A DNA stretch of 64,000 bases from Paraburkholderia fungorum (GCF_902833645.1 NZ_CADFGE010000009.1:124001-188000), one strand, 5' to 3'. Shown: positions 17,785 through 26,236, counted from the first letter of the stretch. The notes: a model not told the origin generated them from the sequence alone. Numbers and translations are program-made.

Positions 17785-18084
17785 ATGGCTATGAAGAAGA
17801 TGACGAAGGCAGCGGTAATGTTGATGGGCGTGGCACCGGCTCTCGCAATGGCGGATAGCGCACCGAAGGTGCTCCAGTCGAGAGTCACGACGGAGAACTA
17901 CCTCGCATCGGCCACGAGTGGCGTCATGGTTCCCGCTCAGGCATGGGAGGGCGAAAAGATCGTGCAACTCGGCGACGGCGCATGCCAAAGGATCACGCAC
18001 TCGAAGCTTCGTATCGAGAATGCGGGCGACGCTCAGAAGGCGACGGTCGAAGAATCGGCATCGCCAGTTGCCTGCCCGGCATAA
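17785..18084 (+). CDS. small exported protein
   Basis: 99 aa from ATG 17785 (GAAAGGAAG upstream). Sec signal peptide MAMKKMTKAAVMLMGVAPA with cleavage near AMA-DS. The mature part has two Cys (GDGACQRI and PVACPA), possibly disulphide-linked. Periplasmic; role unknown. Confidence 0.65.
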   Translation: MAMKKMTKAAVMLMGVAPALAMADSAPKVLQSRVTTENYLASATSGVMVPAQAWEGEKIVQLGDGACQRITHSKLRIENAGDAQKATVEESASPVACPA

Positions 18085-18145
18085 AGTCACTTTTCTGCTG
18101 CCGCCACGGGTGGCAGTGGAAAGACGATTTCCAAAGGGAAAGACG

Positions 18146-18382
18146 ATGGCTCGATCGAGAATCCACTGGGGCTCGTTCGTCCTGGGCGCCGCCGCGACCG
18201 TGCTGATCGCGATTTTTGTGGCGACGGCGGGGAGCATCTGGGGCGACTCAGTTGCGTGGCGCGTTCACAATGTGCCGATGCTGAGCACAACATCCGAAAG
18301 GGCCTTCGTATCCACGATTGACGCGCTGCAGTCCTTCGGCGATGGTATTCGAAAAGTCCAGCGCGGCTTTCTGTCGAATTGA
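18146..18382 (+). CDS. single-TM small protein
   Basis: 78 aa; start ATG 18146 after AAAGGGAAAG. One N-terminal hydrophobic segment (about 9-30), then a soluble tail. Family unknown. Confidence 0.5.
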   Translation: MARSRIHWGSFVLGAAATVLIAIFVATAGSIWGDSVAWRVHNVPMLSTTSERAFVSTIDALQSFGDGIRKVQRGFLSN

Positions 18383-18430
18383 GAAGCCGCAAAATGTCAG
18401 TGTCCGGCGCGCGGTGAAGGATGGGCTCGA

Positions 18431-18511
18431 ATGGGTACTCTGGTTCACTGGGCGATTGGCCTGTTCGTGGCGTGGTGCTTCCTGTACGGGATGTTTGCGT
18501 CGCCGACGTGA
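18431..18511 (+). CDS. possible 26-aa membrane microprotein
   Basis: ATG 18431 with GAAGG about 10 nt upstream reads MGTLVHWAIGLFVAWCFLYG followed by MFASPT and a stop, a single hydrophobic helix. It fits the run of small membrane proteins upstream, but the length gives little statistical support. Confidence 0.3.
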   Translation: MGTLVHWAIGLFVAWCFLYGMFASPT

Positions 18512-18690
18512 ACGAGACGCGGTCGCGAGCGGCGGTTCTGGATGCATGGGGAGCGTCACAGGAGCGGCGACGCGGCCCGGATCGCACAGCAGAACGTGCA
18601 TAATCATCATCGGCCGAAGCCGATCAACGTAGAACTGCGCAGCGTCTGCGCCCGTGTCGCCAGCCGGTTAGCTGGACGGAGACCACTATC

Positions 18691-19008
18691 ATGAGTAGCG
18701 ACGATTCACTGAGCCCGAAGGCGATGGACTACTGGGACGAGGTGTCCGAAGCGCATACGCGTGAGGTCGTGGCCGAGAATGCTCGCCGAGAGAAGCAGCC
18801 GCGGCTCGATCGCGTCAATGCAGGCTTGTCGAAAATACTGCCGCTCGCGGCCGCACGCGCGCCGCATGTGAGTGAGGCGGACGCCGACTTCGCCAAGGTG
18901 CTGCGCCAACAGATCTCGTCCGCACCGACCGACGCATCTCTGGCTGCTGCGGAGGGTTTCCTCGACAAGCTCGGTTTGCTACCCAAGGAAGGCCCGATTG
19001 CGGCCTGA
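18691..19008 (+). CDS. unknown helical protein
   Basis: 105 aa soluble, helical protein with GGAG upstream. No domain recognised. It precedes the nuclease-like gene by 32 nt and is probably cotranscribed. Confidence 0.6.
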   Translation: MSSDDSLSPKAMDYWDEVSEAHTREVVAENARREKQPRLDRVNAGLSKILPLAAARAPHVSEADADFAKVLRQQISSAPTDASLAAAEGFLDKLGLLPKEGPIAA

Positions 19009-19040
19009 GCGCCCGCAATCGAAGAAGACGGAGGAAGTCA

Positions 19041-19775
19041 TTGCCAGGCGAGATTCATGATCAACTCGTCGCTCTCGGCGAGCGGTGGCAGAAGCGGCAG
19101 GGGTTTGCCGTCGTGGCCACCGAGATTGCTGTCCGTGGTACGGAGGAGGAGGCGGACGTCATCGGGTTCCGGTCGAGCTGCTCGGCCGTGCTCGAGGCGA
19201 AGGCATCTCGTTCGGACTTCCTTGCCGACGCCAAGAAACCACACCGCGCATCAGGCGGGCTGGGTGTATATCGGTTCTATATCTGCCCGCCTGGCGTGAT
19301 TGAGGTAGTTGACCTACCGCCGGGCTGGGGGCTCTTGCACGCCGTAGGAAGCAAGGTGATCGAGGTCCTTAGGCCAACCGGCAACATATGGCCGGCGTAC
19401 GGCACGACGAGCGGGGACTGGGCGCGGTTCCAGCACGCGCCTGATTTGGCCGCGGAGCGTGCCGTCCTGTTTTCGATTTCGCGCCGCCGCTCACTGTCAC
19501 GCTCGGATGAGCGGTACGAGCACCAACTGCGGAACGCGGCGCGGGAGCGCGGGCGTCTCGCGCGACGCAACGATGAACTAGGCAAGCAGGTCGGCCTGCT
19601 ACAGGCCCAGCTTGCCGCGACCCGAGCGCCAGTCGGCGAGACGGTGGGGGAACTGCGTGCTGCGGTTCGCAGGAAGCTCTCACAAGATCCTCCGCGTCGC
19701 GCTAAGAACGATCGTGAGAGTGAGCCGGACAGCCCCAAGGGTCTGTCCGGTATTTGCGACGATCGCGCGGCTTAG
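19041..19775 (+). CDS. PD-(D/E)XK-like (MmcB/VRR-NUC type) protein
   Basis: 244 aa from a TTG start (GGAGG 8 nt upstream). Residues 20-60 contain E...ADVIGF...AVLEAKASRSDFLAD, fitting the D...E-x-K core of restriction-endonuclease folds, with the SRSDFLAD-KKPHR tract seen in MmcB-like proteins. The 150-200 region is a long basic coiled coil (ERGRLARRNDELGKQ). Predicted DNA-binding or nuclease role; activity untested. Ends convergent with 19772-20077. Confidence 0.6.
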   Translation: MPGEIHDQLVALGERWQKRQGFAVVATEIAVRGTEEEADVIGFRSSCSAVLEAKASRSDFLADAKKPHRASGGLGVYRFYICPPGVIEVVDLPPGWGLLHAVGSKVIEVLRPTGNIWPAYGTTSGDWARFQHAPDLAAERAVLFSISRRRSLSRSDERYEHQLRNAARERGRLARRNDELGKQVGLLQAQLAATRAPVGETVGELRAAVRRKLSQDPPRRAKNDRESEPDSPKGLSGICDDRAA

Positions 19776-20077
19776 CGCACGCGGACCGGGCCTCTGCGAC
19801 AAACCTGGAATGTATCGGGAAGACACGTCAGCAGATTTGTGCCGGCCTTTTCCCGGTCGAACTGGAGGACACTGAGCTCGTACTGACCGCTCGTGTCCGG
19901 CCCACGTAGGACGGAAGCCATGACTTGCTTGCCGTCAGGAAGCATGGCGATAACTGTATCGCCAGCGAATGCCTTCGGGCCGATGTTGCCAGGGTAGGAT
20001 TTCGATGCGTGCCGCGGGCGTGAGTAGCGACGGGCGCGTGGGTTTTCGAAAAACTCGTTGTTCCAGATTGCCATCAT
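19772..20077 (-). CDS. unknown small protein in leader regulon
   Basis: 101 aa (MMAIWNNEFF...), basic N-terminus then a beta-rich domain. Start at 20077 or the adjacent ATG at 20074, with AAGGAG upstream. It has the complete promoter-leader arrangement on the minus strand, showing the regulon is not limited to one direction. Confidence 0.7.
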   Translation of the reverse strand: MMAIWNNEFFENPRARRYSRPRHASKSYPGNIGPKAFAGDTVIAMLPDGKQVMASVLRGPDTSGQYELSVLQFDREKAGTNLLTCLPDTFQVCRRGPVRVR

Positions 20078-20080
20078 TTG

Positions 20081-20133
20081 CTCCTTGTTGCCTGCGATCA
20101 GGCGTTAAAAAAGGAGCGGGCAATATGCCCGGC
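20081..20133 (-). promoter_or_regulatory. SD-sequestering RNA leader (minus strand)
   Basis: On the minus strand CTCCTTTTTT pairs with CAAGGAG around an inner GCCTG/CAGGC stem. Upstream is a GGGCA/TGCCC hairpin in place of GAGC/GCTC. Precedes the ATG at 20077. Confidence 0.78.
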
Positions 20134-20206
20134 TGAACTGTACGTTTCAGCGAGGCAGTGGCAGAGCGACCCGGTGTCTTGTATCTGCGGTGTTTAGGTG
20201 TGGGAT

Positions 20207-20233
20207 GCCGACTGAACGGCTGGGGCTATTGTA
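20207..20233 (-). promoter_or_regulatory. regulon promoter with start-site hairpin
   Basis: Minus strand TACAAT (20233-20228), 7 nt, GCCG-N6-CGGC (20220-20207). Drives the gene at 20077. Confidence 0.7.
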
Positions 20234-20319
20234 GGTCCGCGCCGGCCTCAAGGGCAAGGGTGTGAGCCTGCGGTGGTGCAGCGCTGAAAATGACATTTGG
20301 CTGGGTGGACTGAAAAGCA

Positions 20320-20526
20320 ATGACGACGATATGGCATTGTCACTTCGAGTTGGACTATCTGATCCGGCAGCGCGACGAACAACTCGCGGAAATGCTGACG
20401 GGCGGTACGCCGGTCGAGATTCGCACTCAGTTGATCTGCATGCGCGCGGCAGGTAAGCGGTATCTGGCGGTCGGAAAGTGTGACAACCGGGACCGAGAGG
20501 GCAAGTGCGCAGGCCATCCGAACTGA
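20320..20526 (+). CDS. small unknown protein
   Basis: 68 aa with a C-terminal Cys/His cluster (GKCDNRDREGKCAGHPN), which looks conserved, and two other Cys. Divergent from 19772-20077. No strong ribosome binding site. Family unknown. Confidence 0.45.
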   Translation: MTTIWHCHFELDYLIRQRDEQLAEMLTGGTPVEIRTQLICMRAAGKRYLAVGKCDNRDREGKCAGHPN

Positions 20527-20576
20527 ACGGAGCTGCCGGACATGCTGACGCGGCCGCACGCTGCAAGGAACTGAAC

Positions 20577-20696
20577 ATGAAGAATGCTCACCAGTTTGAT
20601 GAGTCATGGAAGGCACTTGGCGATCCGGCTTTGCTTCGTGCCCTTCAGCAACAAGGTTCACCGGATGGGTCGGGACAAGACTCAGGCACCACCTAA
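20577..20696 (+). CDS. possible 39-aa protein
   Basis: ATG 20577 with AAGGA 7 nt upstream, ending at 20696 inside the convergent RES gene. Polar and short, so weakly supported. Confidence 0.3.
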   Translation: MKNAHQFDESWKALGDPALLRALQQQGSPDGSGQDSGTT

Positions 20697-21149
20697 CAGG
20701 GTAAGAATGCGCGGGTCATAGGGTACCCGTTGGTACTCAGCGATGAACGCGATTCCGGCGTTTTGGTGAGCCGGGTTGAATAGGTAGTTATAGGCGTGCG
20801 GTAGGATCGCGCTGGGCACCTTCAGGAGCAGTTCCTGGCCGGCCGAAAGCCATTCTGTGCCGGTCGACTGTGTCCACGACAAATTCTCGCGCCAGTCGGC
20901 TGGAATAACGTCCGTGGTGAGTTCTGCGATTGCGATGCCTTCCGGGATTTCTACGCGGAGTAGTTGATAGTTCTCCGGCAGATCCGCCAGTGACCCTATC
21001 TCGTGATGCACCATCGTTTCGAGCAGCGCCAGGGCGGGGTGCTCTGCAAGATATACGACCGGCTGACCTCTATAGTGCCAGCGTCCGCTGGCATGCAGTC
21101 CACCAACACCAGCCAGGTCCCCATAGTTGCTGATCCGCCAGAACTCCAT
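20682..21149 (-). CDS. RES-domain toxin
   Basis: 155 aa from ATG 21149, overlapping the antitoxin stop as ATGA. Contains the RES pattern: WRISNYGDLAG, GRWHYRGQPVVYLAEHPALALLE and a later AGIAFIAEYQRVPYDPR. RES toxins degrade or modify NAD+ and so stop growth. Pairing with an Xre/MbcA/ParS antitoxin just upstream is the usual arrangement. Length and motif order are normal, so it is probably functional. Confidence 0.9.
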   Translation of the reverse strand: MEFWRISNYGDLAGVGGLHASGRWHYRGQPVVYLAEHPALALLETMVHHEIGSLADLPENYQLLRVEIPEGIAIAELTTDVIPADWRENLSWTQSTGTEWLSAGQELLLKVPSAILPHAYNYLFNPAHQNAGIAFIAEYQRVPYDPRILTLLGGA

Positions 21150-21604
21150 CAGGCGAAATAGCCTTCGTCGATCTGCACGAGCGCTTCCTCGACAAGCCTG
21201 CCGCCCTGCTCGGTAGCCATCATTTCGAGGGCATTCTTGCCGGCAAAGCGGGTCTGCTGGCGCCGCAGCCACCTCACAGCCTTATCTTGATCGCCAAAGA
21301 CCGCCTCGGCCTGCGCAACGATCTTCGCGAGCCGGATTGCCTTGTCCGATTCTTCCGTGGACAGCCGTTCGCCGTTCTGGCGACGGTGAGACAGCGTGCG
21401 TCGCGGGATAATGAACAGCAGCTCGTCGGCCTTCAGGCCGTGTTCGCCAAGCCGGTCGATGACGTCGACGCCGACCCGTTCCACCGCCAAAACGGCGAGG
21501 TCACTCCCGGATCGGACGGGGGTGCGAAGCAGATCCCCAAGTAGTGCAAGTTCGGTTGCGCGCGGATGGGCGCGGCCGGTCGGGCGAAACTCGACAGTCG
21601 ACAT
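21149..21604 (-). CDS. Xre/MbcA/ParS-type antitoxin (DUF2384)
   Basis: 151 aa from ATG 21604 with GGAGGATTGATC upstream; a frame extending to 21643 lacks a good start. The N-terminal helix-turn-helix-like part includes LIFIIPRRTLSHRRQ-type residues. The C-terminal DUF2384 toxin-binding part includes AEAVFGDQDKAVRWLRR and ends in LVEEALVQIDEGYFA. Neutralises the RES protein and probably represses the operon. Overlaps the toxin gene by 1 nt. Confidence 0.9.
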   Translation of the reverse strand: MSTVEFRPTGRAHPRATELALLGDLLRTPVRSGSDLAVLAVERVGVDVIDRLGEHGLKADELLFIIPRRTLSHRRQNGERLSTEESDKAIRLAKIVAQAEAVFGDQDKAVRWLRRQQTRFAGKNALEMMATEQGGRLVEEALVQIDEGYFA

Positions 21605-21691
21605 GATCAATCCTCCGGCAAAATGCCCTTGCAGTGTAGGCATTTTGCCAGAAATTGCAGGTGCTGTCCGGTCGGATGTATGGCGCCGCGG

Positions 21692-22417
21692 CTATTGGCC
21701 GCTTAAAAGGTCTGCGTACCGGGGAAGGAGGTCCTGGTCGACAAGGCGAATCTCGATCCGGTTCGCGATCTCGATATGTTCGGGATTGTCAGCGGAAAAC
21801 TCGGAATCCGACACACTCACGATGATCGTGCCGATTTGCTTTCCCATCACGTCGAGCACTTTGCGGAGGGCGCGCGCTTCGGGAACCTCCTGCACGGTGA
21901 TGGCGTTCGGCAGGTATAGCATCCAGCCGACGCCCGGCTTGTCGTCGAACACCCGCTTTTCAAAATACTCCGGCGGCGATACCTCGACATAGGCAGGATG
22001 GAACTGTTGTGCGACCTGCTCAACGATGTTGACGATGGCGTCAGTGCCCAGGCCATGTTCGCCAAGTATCTCGACTGTGAGGGAGTTTAGTTCACCTTGT
22101 GGCCCTACATGACATGCCATGCTGGCACCGTCTGTCGAAGTCTCGTTGCCGTCCCAGATCGACACAAATGTCTGATCCTTCGAATTGCGGAACTGCTCTT
22201 TCAACACCGCCAGTGCGGCCGACGACGGTCCGTTGCCGTCGAACGCGGGGTAGAGCGCCGCTTCTTCCTGTGAGTCGCCTTTCAGGCACCATCCGTTTTT
22301 GCCAAGCCCGGCGTTCTTTGCAGCCATCGAATCGATGATCTTGCCTAGCCGGGTAAGGACCGTCGTGAAATCGGTCGGCGCAAGTGTGATATCTCGAAAC
22401 TGCGAATTGATTTCCAT
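21692..22417 (-). CDS. probable T6SS immunity protein (Imm52-like)
   Basis: 241 aa from ATG 22417 (GAGG upstream; a frame open to 22510 would overlap the toxin). Soluble, alpha/beta, without a signal peptide, as expected for immunity to a cytoplasmic nuclease. It lies 8 nt downstream of the Tox-REase-5 toxin. Imm52 proteins are the usual partners of this toxin family, and the YFEKRVFDDKPGVGWMLYLP region is consistent with that. The assignment rests largely on position. Confidence 0.7.
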   Translation of the reverse strand: MEINSQFRDITLAPTDFTTVLTRLGKIIDSMAAKNAGLGKNGWCLKGDSQEEAALYPAFDGNGPSSAALAVLKEQFRNSKDQTFVSIWDGNETSTDGASMACHVGPQGELNSLTVEILGEHGLGTDAIVNIVEQVAQQFHPAYVEVSPPEYFEKRVFDDKPGVGWMLYLPNAITVQEVPEARALRKVLDVMGKQIGTIIVSVSDSEFSADNPEHIEIANRIEIRLVDQDLLPRYADLLSGQ

Positions 22418-22425
22418 ATAACGCC

Positions 22426-23022
22426 TCAAGGTACAACAACGGATGGAACTCCGTTCTGGCTTAGGAAGCGAAGCATTTTCTGTTGTGTCTTCGGCCCCTG
22501 GAAGTACCACATTAGCCTGGTCGGCGGGTTGAGCCGGACAGCTCGCGCCTGCTTGACAATCGCGGATCGCATCGTGTCAAACCCGTTGAAGGACTTGACC
22601 GCCCAAGGGGTGTCCACAAACTGGTCGTAGTTCCCTTTTGCCTCCTGTAGCAGACACTCGGCCTGTACAAAGCCGTCGAAATCGATCGTCTCCCACGACC
22701 ACTCTTCGCTCCATCCTTCTGCGACGCTATACGGGCGACCTGTTATGCGGCCCTGGTACTCGCGCGGTGCTGCATTCATGTTATACGAGCGTCTAACTGC
22801 CAGGCCCGTCTGTTCAGGTGGGCATTTCTTGCAGCTCTCATCGGTACGAGGGAGCGTGCGCGCGACAGGCGCGGCCTTGCTGTCGTCCTTTGATGCGTCA
22901 CCTGACAGGCTAGCCGTCCCCGCCGTTGCCGCTCCTCCCAATAAGGCTGCGCCACCACGCGCCAGGACCGGTCCAAGCGCGTCCACCGCTGCCTCCACTA
23001 ACGGCGCGATTAGGCTCGCCAT
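22426..23022 (-). CDS. T6SS effector with Tox-REase-5 nuclease domain
   Basis: 198 aa; GGAGGAGTG upstream of ATG 23022. Residues 1-45 form a hydrophobic, Gly/Ala-rich N-terminus. C-K-K-C-PPE sits at 64-70, then Y-Q-GRITG and a nuclease core FDGF...CLLQEAKGNYDQF with acidic D116 and E-x-K at 127-129. This matches the Tox-REase-5 restriction-endonuclease-fold toxin (TseT family). Predicted DNase delivered by the T6SS through the PAAR and DUF4123 proteins encoded upstream. Confidence 0.85.
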   Translation of the reverse strand: MASLIAPLVEAAVDALGPVLARGGAALLGGAATAGTASLSGDASKDDSKAAPVARTLPRTDESCKKCPPEQTGLAVRRSYNMNAAPREYQGRITGRPYSVAEGWSEEWSWETIDFDGFVQAECLLQEAKGNYDQFVDTPWAVKSFNGFDTMRSAIVKQARAVRLNPPTRLMWYFQGPKTQQKMLRFLSQNGVPSVVVP

Positions 23023-23377
23023 AAGTCACTCCTCCAACAAATTCAGGATGTTCGATTCGCCAACGCATCACGCGCAAATAGTCGTGAAACCGGACATCGG
23101 CCGAGCGGCCTGGCCGCGCGATCCATGCGCGTGTTGCCGGCTGCTCATAGAAGTTGGGCGCGTAGGCCTCGACGCGCAGGAACGCAACGAGGTTGTCATC
23201 TTCCTGGATGCCAAGCTCGCGAGCGGCCTTGTATGCACGCCACAGTCGCGACGCGAGCGCCGGATCAGCGGCGAGCTTCGGATTCTCTTTTACGAGATCT
23301 CCGCACATGCCCTGAACGAAACCCTTGGCATCAATCTCGGCAAGCGCCGCAACCTGTTCTGCATTCAAATCAAGCAT
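22910..23377 (-). CDS. unknown protein between T6SS adaptor and toxin
   Basis: 155 aa, GAGG upstream, overlapping the DUF4123 gene by 8 nt and, unusually, the toxin gene by 113 nt in another frame. The last ~35 residues are Gly/Ser/Trp-rich and are encoded over the toxin N-terminus. The conserved part (to about residue 115) is helical. It may act as a co-adaptor or chaperone; function unknown. Confidence 0.65.
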   Translation of the reverse strand: MLDLNAEQVAALAEIDAKGFVQGMCGDLVKENPKLAADPALASRLWRAYKAARELGIQEDDNLVAFLRVEAYAPNFYEQPATRAWIARPGRSADVRFHDYLRVMRWRIEHPEFVGGVTYGEPNRAVSGGSGGRAWTGPGAWWRSLIGRSGNGGDG

Positions 23378-23873
23378 GCGGGTGCACCCTCGTCAGTTCA
23401 CCATTGATCTGAATCAGCCAGTCAAATGTTGGCACAAAAAACTCCGCGCGCTGCGAGAACGACAGCAGCCCGGCGATGTCATTCATCAGGCGTGCATCGT
23501 AAAAGCGCAGCAACGCCGTGCGGCCATCTGGCATGCGCGCATCTAAGCGTTCGCGCAGTTCCTGGGCGAGGGAGCGGAACGGGTATGCGCTAATGAGCCA
23601 CGACACGCCCTCCGTGCCGGCGGCTAGCCCGAACAGCGTCTGCCGCACGTCCATCGACGCCTGATCAATATCGATCAGCCACGGACCGGCATCGGCCAGT
23701 GAGGCATCGGAAGTGCCGTCGAACAGGGCAATAGCCGCCGGCGAACGTTCAGGCGCGGATGCGGCGGGACCGCGCGCGTAGAGCAGCGCATCAACCAGCG
23801 CGTAAAGCCGGACGGGTAATGAGGCCCTCGCCTGACGCTGGGCGAGATATTCTTCGATTTTCGATTGCTGCAC
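23370..23873 (-). CDS. DUF4123 T6SS effector adaptor
   Basis: 167 aa from a GTG at 23873, just after the PAAR stop. Pattern typical of DUF4123: RLYALVDALLYA near the N-terminus, then the GPWLIDI strand, a GVSWLISAYPF strand and TALLRFYDARLM. DUF4123 proteins load a specific effector onto VgrG/PAAR tips, here the Tox-REase-5 protein. Confidence 0.85.
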   Translation of the reverse strand: MQQSKIEEYLAQRQARASLPVRLYALVDALLYARGPAASAPERSPAAIALFDGTSDASLADAGPWLIDIDQASMDVRQTLFGLAAGTEGVSWLISAYPFRSLAQELRERLDARMPDGRTALLRFYDARLMNDIAGLLSFSQRAEFFVPTFDWLIQINGELTRVHPHA

Positions 23874-23876
23874 GGG

Positions 23877-24293
23877 CTACCCCCGCATGACGGTAGTGGC
23901 GCCGCTTTCGGCCGCCGCTTTCAGGCATTCAAGGCACAAGGTCGGACTGGGCGCCAGCGATGCAGCTGCGGGGGCTGCTGCTGCAGCACCGTGGTCCGGA
24001 TTCCCCTCGCCAAAGTCGTCAATTGTGGAGGTAAATTGGGAGGCAATGAGCACTGCTCCGCATGCAGCGCGCATACCCTCGACGGCGGTATCGCGACCGT
24101 GAATCCGGTGCGGGTAGCGGCGGCCCAGCAGGTCCGGAAGAATCGGGAATACGCCCTTGCAGAGTGGACACAAAACCTTGTGTCCGACCCCGGCAATGGG
24201 CTTGCCATCAATCATTGAAGTGGGCATTCCTTCGAGAACGCGGCCACCATGCGACGTCGCGTCCCCCTCGCGAATAATGGCGCGTTTCCCCAA
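23877..24293 (-). CDS. PAAR-domain T6SS tip protein
   Basis: About 138 aa from a TTG at 24293 (GGGGA 5 nt upstream). An in-frame TTG at 24362 would add 23 residues but has no ribosome binding site. The N-terminus AIIREGDATSHGGRVLEG and the later PIAGVGHKVLCPLCKG are PAAR signatures; C-x2-C could help bind zinc. PAAR proteins sharpen the T6SS spike and carry effectors. No VgrG gene is in the window, so it must use one encoded elsewhere. Confidence 0.85.
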   Translation of the reverse strand: MGKRAIIREGDATSHGGRVLEGMPTSMIDGKPIAGVGHKVLCPLCKGVFPILPDLLGRRYPHRIHGRDTAVEGMRAACGAVLIASQFTSTIDDFGEGNPDHGAAAAAPAAASLAPSPTLCLECLKAAAESGATTVMRG

Positions 24294-24668
24294 TTTATCC
24301 CCGCTGTCCGTCTGACCAATCGCGAAGCTTGCCACAAGCGCGCATACCGTGCTACCTGTCAAGGTAAGGAGGTGTCAGATCGATCGTCTCATCGATGAGG
24401 ATCCCATGTTGAACGTAGCCTCCACGAAACGCGCAATACATTGTCCAAGCCGATATATCGTCGAGCTAGAACGGTCCAACACCACCGAACTTGGAGCTGG
24501 GCGGGGCGGCAAATCAGCAGAGAATCTGGCCTAAAGAGATCCATTTTTGTGAAAGCCGGCGCGTGCGGCGGGCGGGTTCAGGCTACGATCTAGGCGCGCT
24601 GATTGCCCTGACCGTCACGACCCCTGTTCGCGTTCTGAGGGCGGTGTACAGCACGATTCCCGCCGTGC
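24294..24668. other. intergenic region upstream of 24814 unit
   Basis: About 375 nt with no convincing gene on either strand. Small ORFs here lack ribosome binding sites. It probably contains the minus-strand promoter for the PAAR operon, which I cannot place; it holds no regulon hairpin on that strand. Confidence 0.35.
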
Positions 24669-24695
24669 TATATTCACTTCAGCCGTTGGATCGGC
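24669..24695 (+). promoter_or_regulatory. regulon promoter with start-site hairpin
   Basis: TATATT (24669-24674), 7 nt, GCCG-N6-CGGC (24682-24695). Upstream of 24814. Confidence 0.75.
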
Positions 24696-24756
24696 ATATC
24701 CCCCGGGCCCTCGCCCATCTAAATCCTGCCGTGCTTCCCCGTCTACTCGGACCGGA

Positions 24757-24808
24757 AAGTCATCGTGGCTTCTCTCCTTTTCAATCGCCTATTCGGGCAA
24801 CAAAGGAG
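24757..24808 (+). promoter_or_regulatory. SD-sequestering RNA leader
   Basis: Upstream stem AAGT/GCTT (in place of GAGC/GCTC), CTCCTTT (24774) with AAAGGAG (24802-24808), inner GCC/GGC. ATG at 24814. Confidence 0.82.
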
Positions 24809-24813
24809 AAATC

Positions 24814-25932
24814 ATGAACAGCAATATCGACAACGCAGGAAGTCAACCCGAACAGAAGGTGTGGAAAGCCGGTGACACGGTGTCGTTTGGTCGTAGTAAC
24901 GAAACCATTGTGGAGGCCTTTCCGGGCTTGTACCGGTACAGCGGTCTGGGTATGGGAAGCTATTACAGTTCTTCACATCTGATCGAGTGGCTTGAGAACA
25001 CCGTTGCGGCGGGCCGAGCGAATAGCGAGGGCGTGAAGTTCGTGTACTGGGATGCGGAAAGGGCTATCGAGCCACCTGAGTACAAGGAACTGAAGCGAAA
25101 TCTCCTCGCCGCGAAAATTCCCGAATCTGTTCAGTTCTACGTCAAGCACGCTTTGAGCGTCTTGCACGAACAGGAGGCCGCTCTTCACGGCGTGCAGTTG
25201 GCGCGTGGCAACGGATACATCCTGGCACTGGAGCTGAAAGATCGCGAAGGGAAGATCACGCAGGCCATGAATAGACTTGGGGAGTTTCGAGACCTCGCCG
25301 GCAAGAACGGTGTCGATGCTGAGGCATTTATTCTGGCCAGTGGCGGTATTCCCGATCTAGGGAAGTTCGGATATCCGAAGCTGAGCGGGGAGGACCGCCC
25401 GGAGCACGAGTATGCCTTCGACTGCACGTTGACGGCAGCCATTCGCGTCAAGGGCCCATCGCGCGAAGCGGCGGAGGCCCATTTGCGTGACGCAATGGAT
25501 GCCGCCGACTGCAACGGTGGGGCTTGGGCGAACGGGGATCCGATCCTCTTCGAAGCGAGCGTCAATGACAATGAACTCACGCTCTACGAAGTGGACGGAG
25601 ACCCGGTCGACGACGCGAAGTTGCGAGCATCGGGCACCGGGCACAGGCCCGACCCGGCGGGCGCGAAGCTCTTCTTCGAGGAACTGATCGCATCGGTTGA
25701 AACGCTGGGTAGCATTGCTGATCAGCACGGTGTCAATACCCTGACGGACCTGATGTACTTGCAGCAGGCAATTCTCGATGGCGAGACGATCGACGTTTGG
25801 CCTGGCGAAAGCGAAGTAGGCGAGGTGGTTCAAGCCTTGCCGTCAGCGGATCGTTGGCGGAAGTACACGGACCTCGCACAGGAGTGGAAGAAGAACTGCG
25901 TGCGTGTCGACAACCGGTTGCCAAGCAGGTAA
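24814..25932 (+). CDS. unknown MNSN-type protein
   Basis: 372 aa. Residues 150-230 look like an alpha/beta domain. The C-terminal 70 residues (YLQQAILDG...ALPSADRWRKY) match the C-terminus of the protein at 28948-29424, a shared domain within the regulon. Sole gene after its promoter, before the terminator at 25952. Confidence 0.75.
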   Translation: MNSNIDNAGSQPEQKVWKAGDTVSFGRSNETIVEAFPGLYRYSGLGMGSYYSSSHLIEWLENTVAAGRANSEGVKFVYWDAERAIEPPEYKELKRNLLAAKIPESVQFYVKHALSVLHEQEAALHGVQLARGNGYILALELKDREGKITQAMNRLGEFRDLAGKNGVDAEAFILASGGIPDLGKFGYPKLSGEDRPEHEYAFDCTLTAAIRVKGPSREAAEAHLRDAMDAADCNGGAWANGDPILFEASVNDNELTLYEVDGDPVDDAKLRASGTGHRPDPAGAKLFFEELIASVETLGSIADQHGVNTLTDLMYLQQAILDGETIDVWPGESEVGEVVQALPSADRWRKYTDLAQEWKKNCVRVDNRLPSR

Positions 25933-25951
25933 TCCATCAAGCTGAAACTTC

Positions 25952-25996
25952 CATCCACCGCGATCCCGAATTTCGGGAGCCGGTGGGTGTTTCTTT
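25952..25996 (+). terminator. Rho-independent terminator
   Basis: CATCCACCG pairs with CGGTGGGTG around a CCCGAA/TTCGGG inner hairpin, followed by a T-rich tail. Ends the 24814 transcript. Confidence 0.75.
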
Positions 25997-26087
25997 GTGC
26001 CCACCGGGCAATTTCGGCCCGCGGCCATCCGGATAACCAGCGTCAGGGAGACCTGGTCCATACGTATACCGCGGTGTGCGCCCATGC

Positions 26088-26114
26088 TATATTGCCTCCA
26101 GCCGTTTGATCGGC
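26088..26114 (+). promoter_or_regulatory. regulon promoter with start-site hairpin
   Basis: TATATT (26088-26093), 7 nt, GCCG-N6-CGGC (26101-26114). Drives 26237 and 27632. Confidence 0.75.
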
Positions 26115-26177
26115 ATTTCTCGCGGGCCGTCGCTGCCCGTCTAAACCTGCCTGGCTTCCCTGTCTATTTGGACCGGC

Positions 26178-26230
26178 AAGCCCACCGTGGCTCATCTCCT
26201 TTTCAATCGCCCATTCGGGCATCAAAGGAG
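26178..26230 (+). promoter_or_regulatory. SD-sequestering RNA leader
   Basis: AAGCC/GGCT stem, CTCCTTTT (26196) with AAAGGAG (26224-26230), inner GCCC/GGGC. ATG at 26237. Confidence 0.85.
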
Positions 26231-26236
26231 AAATCC

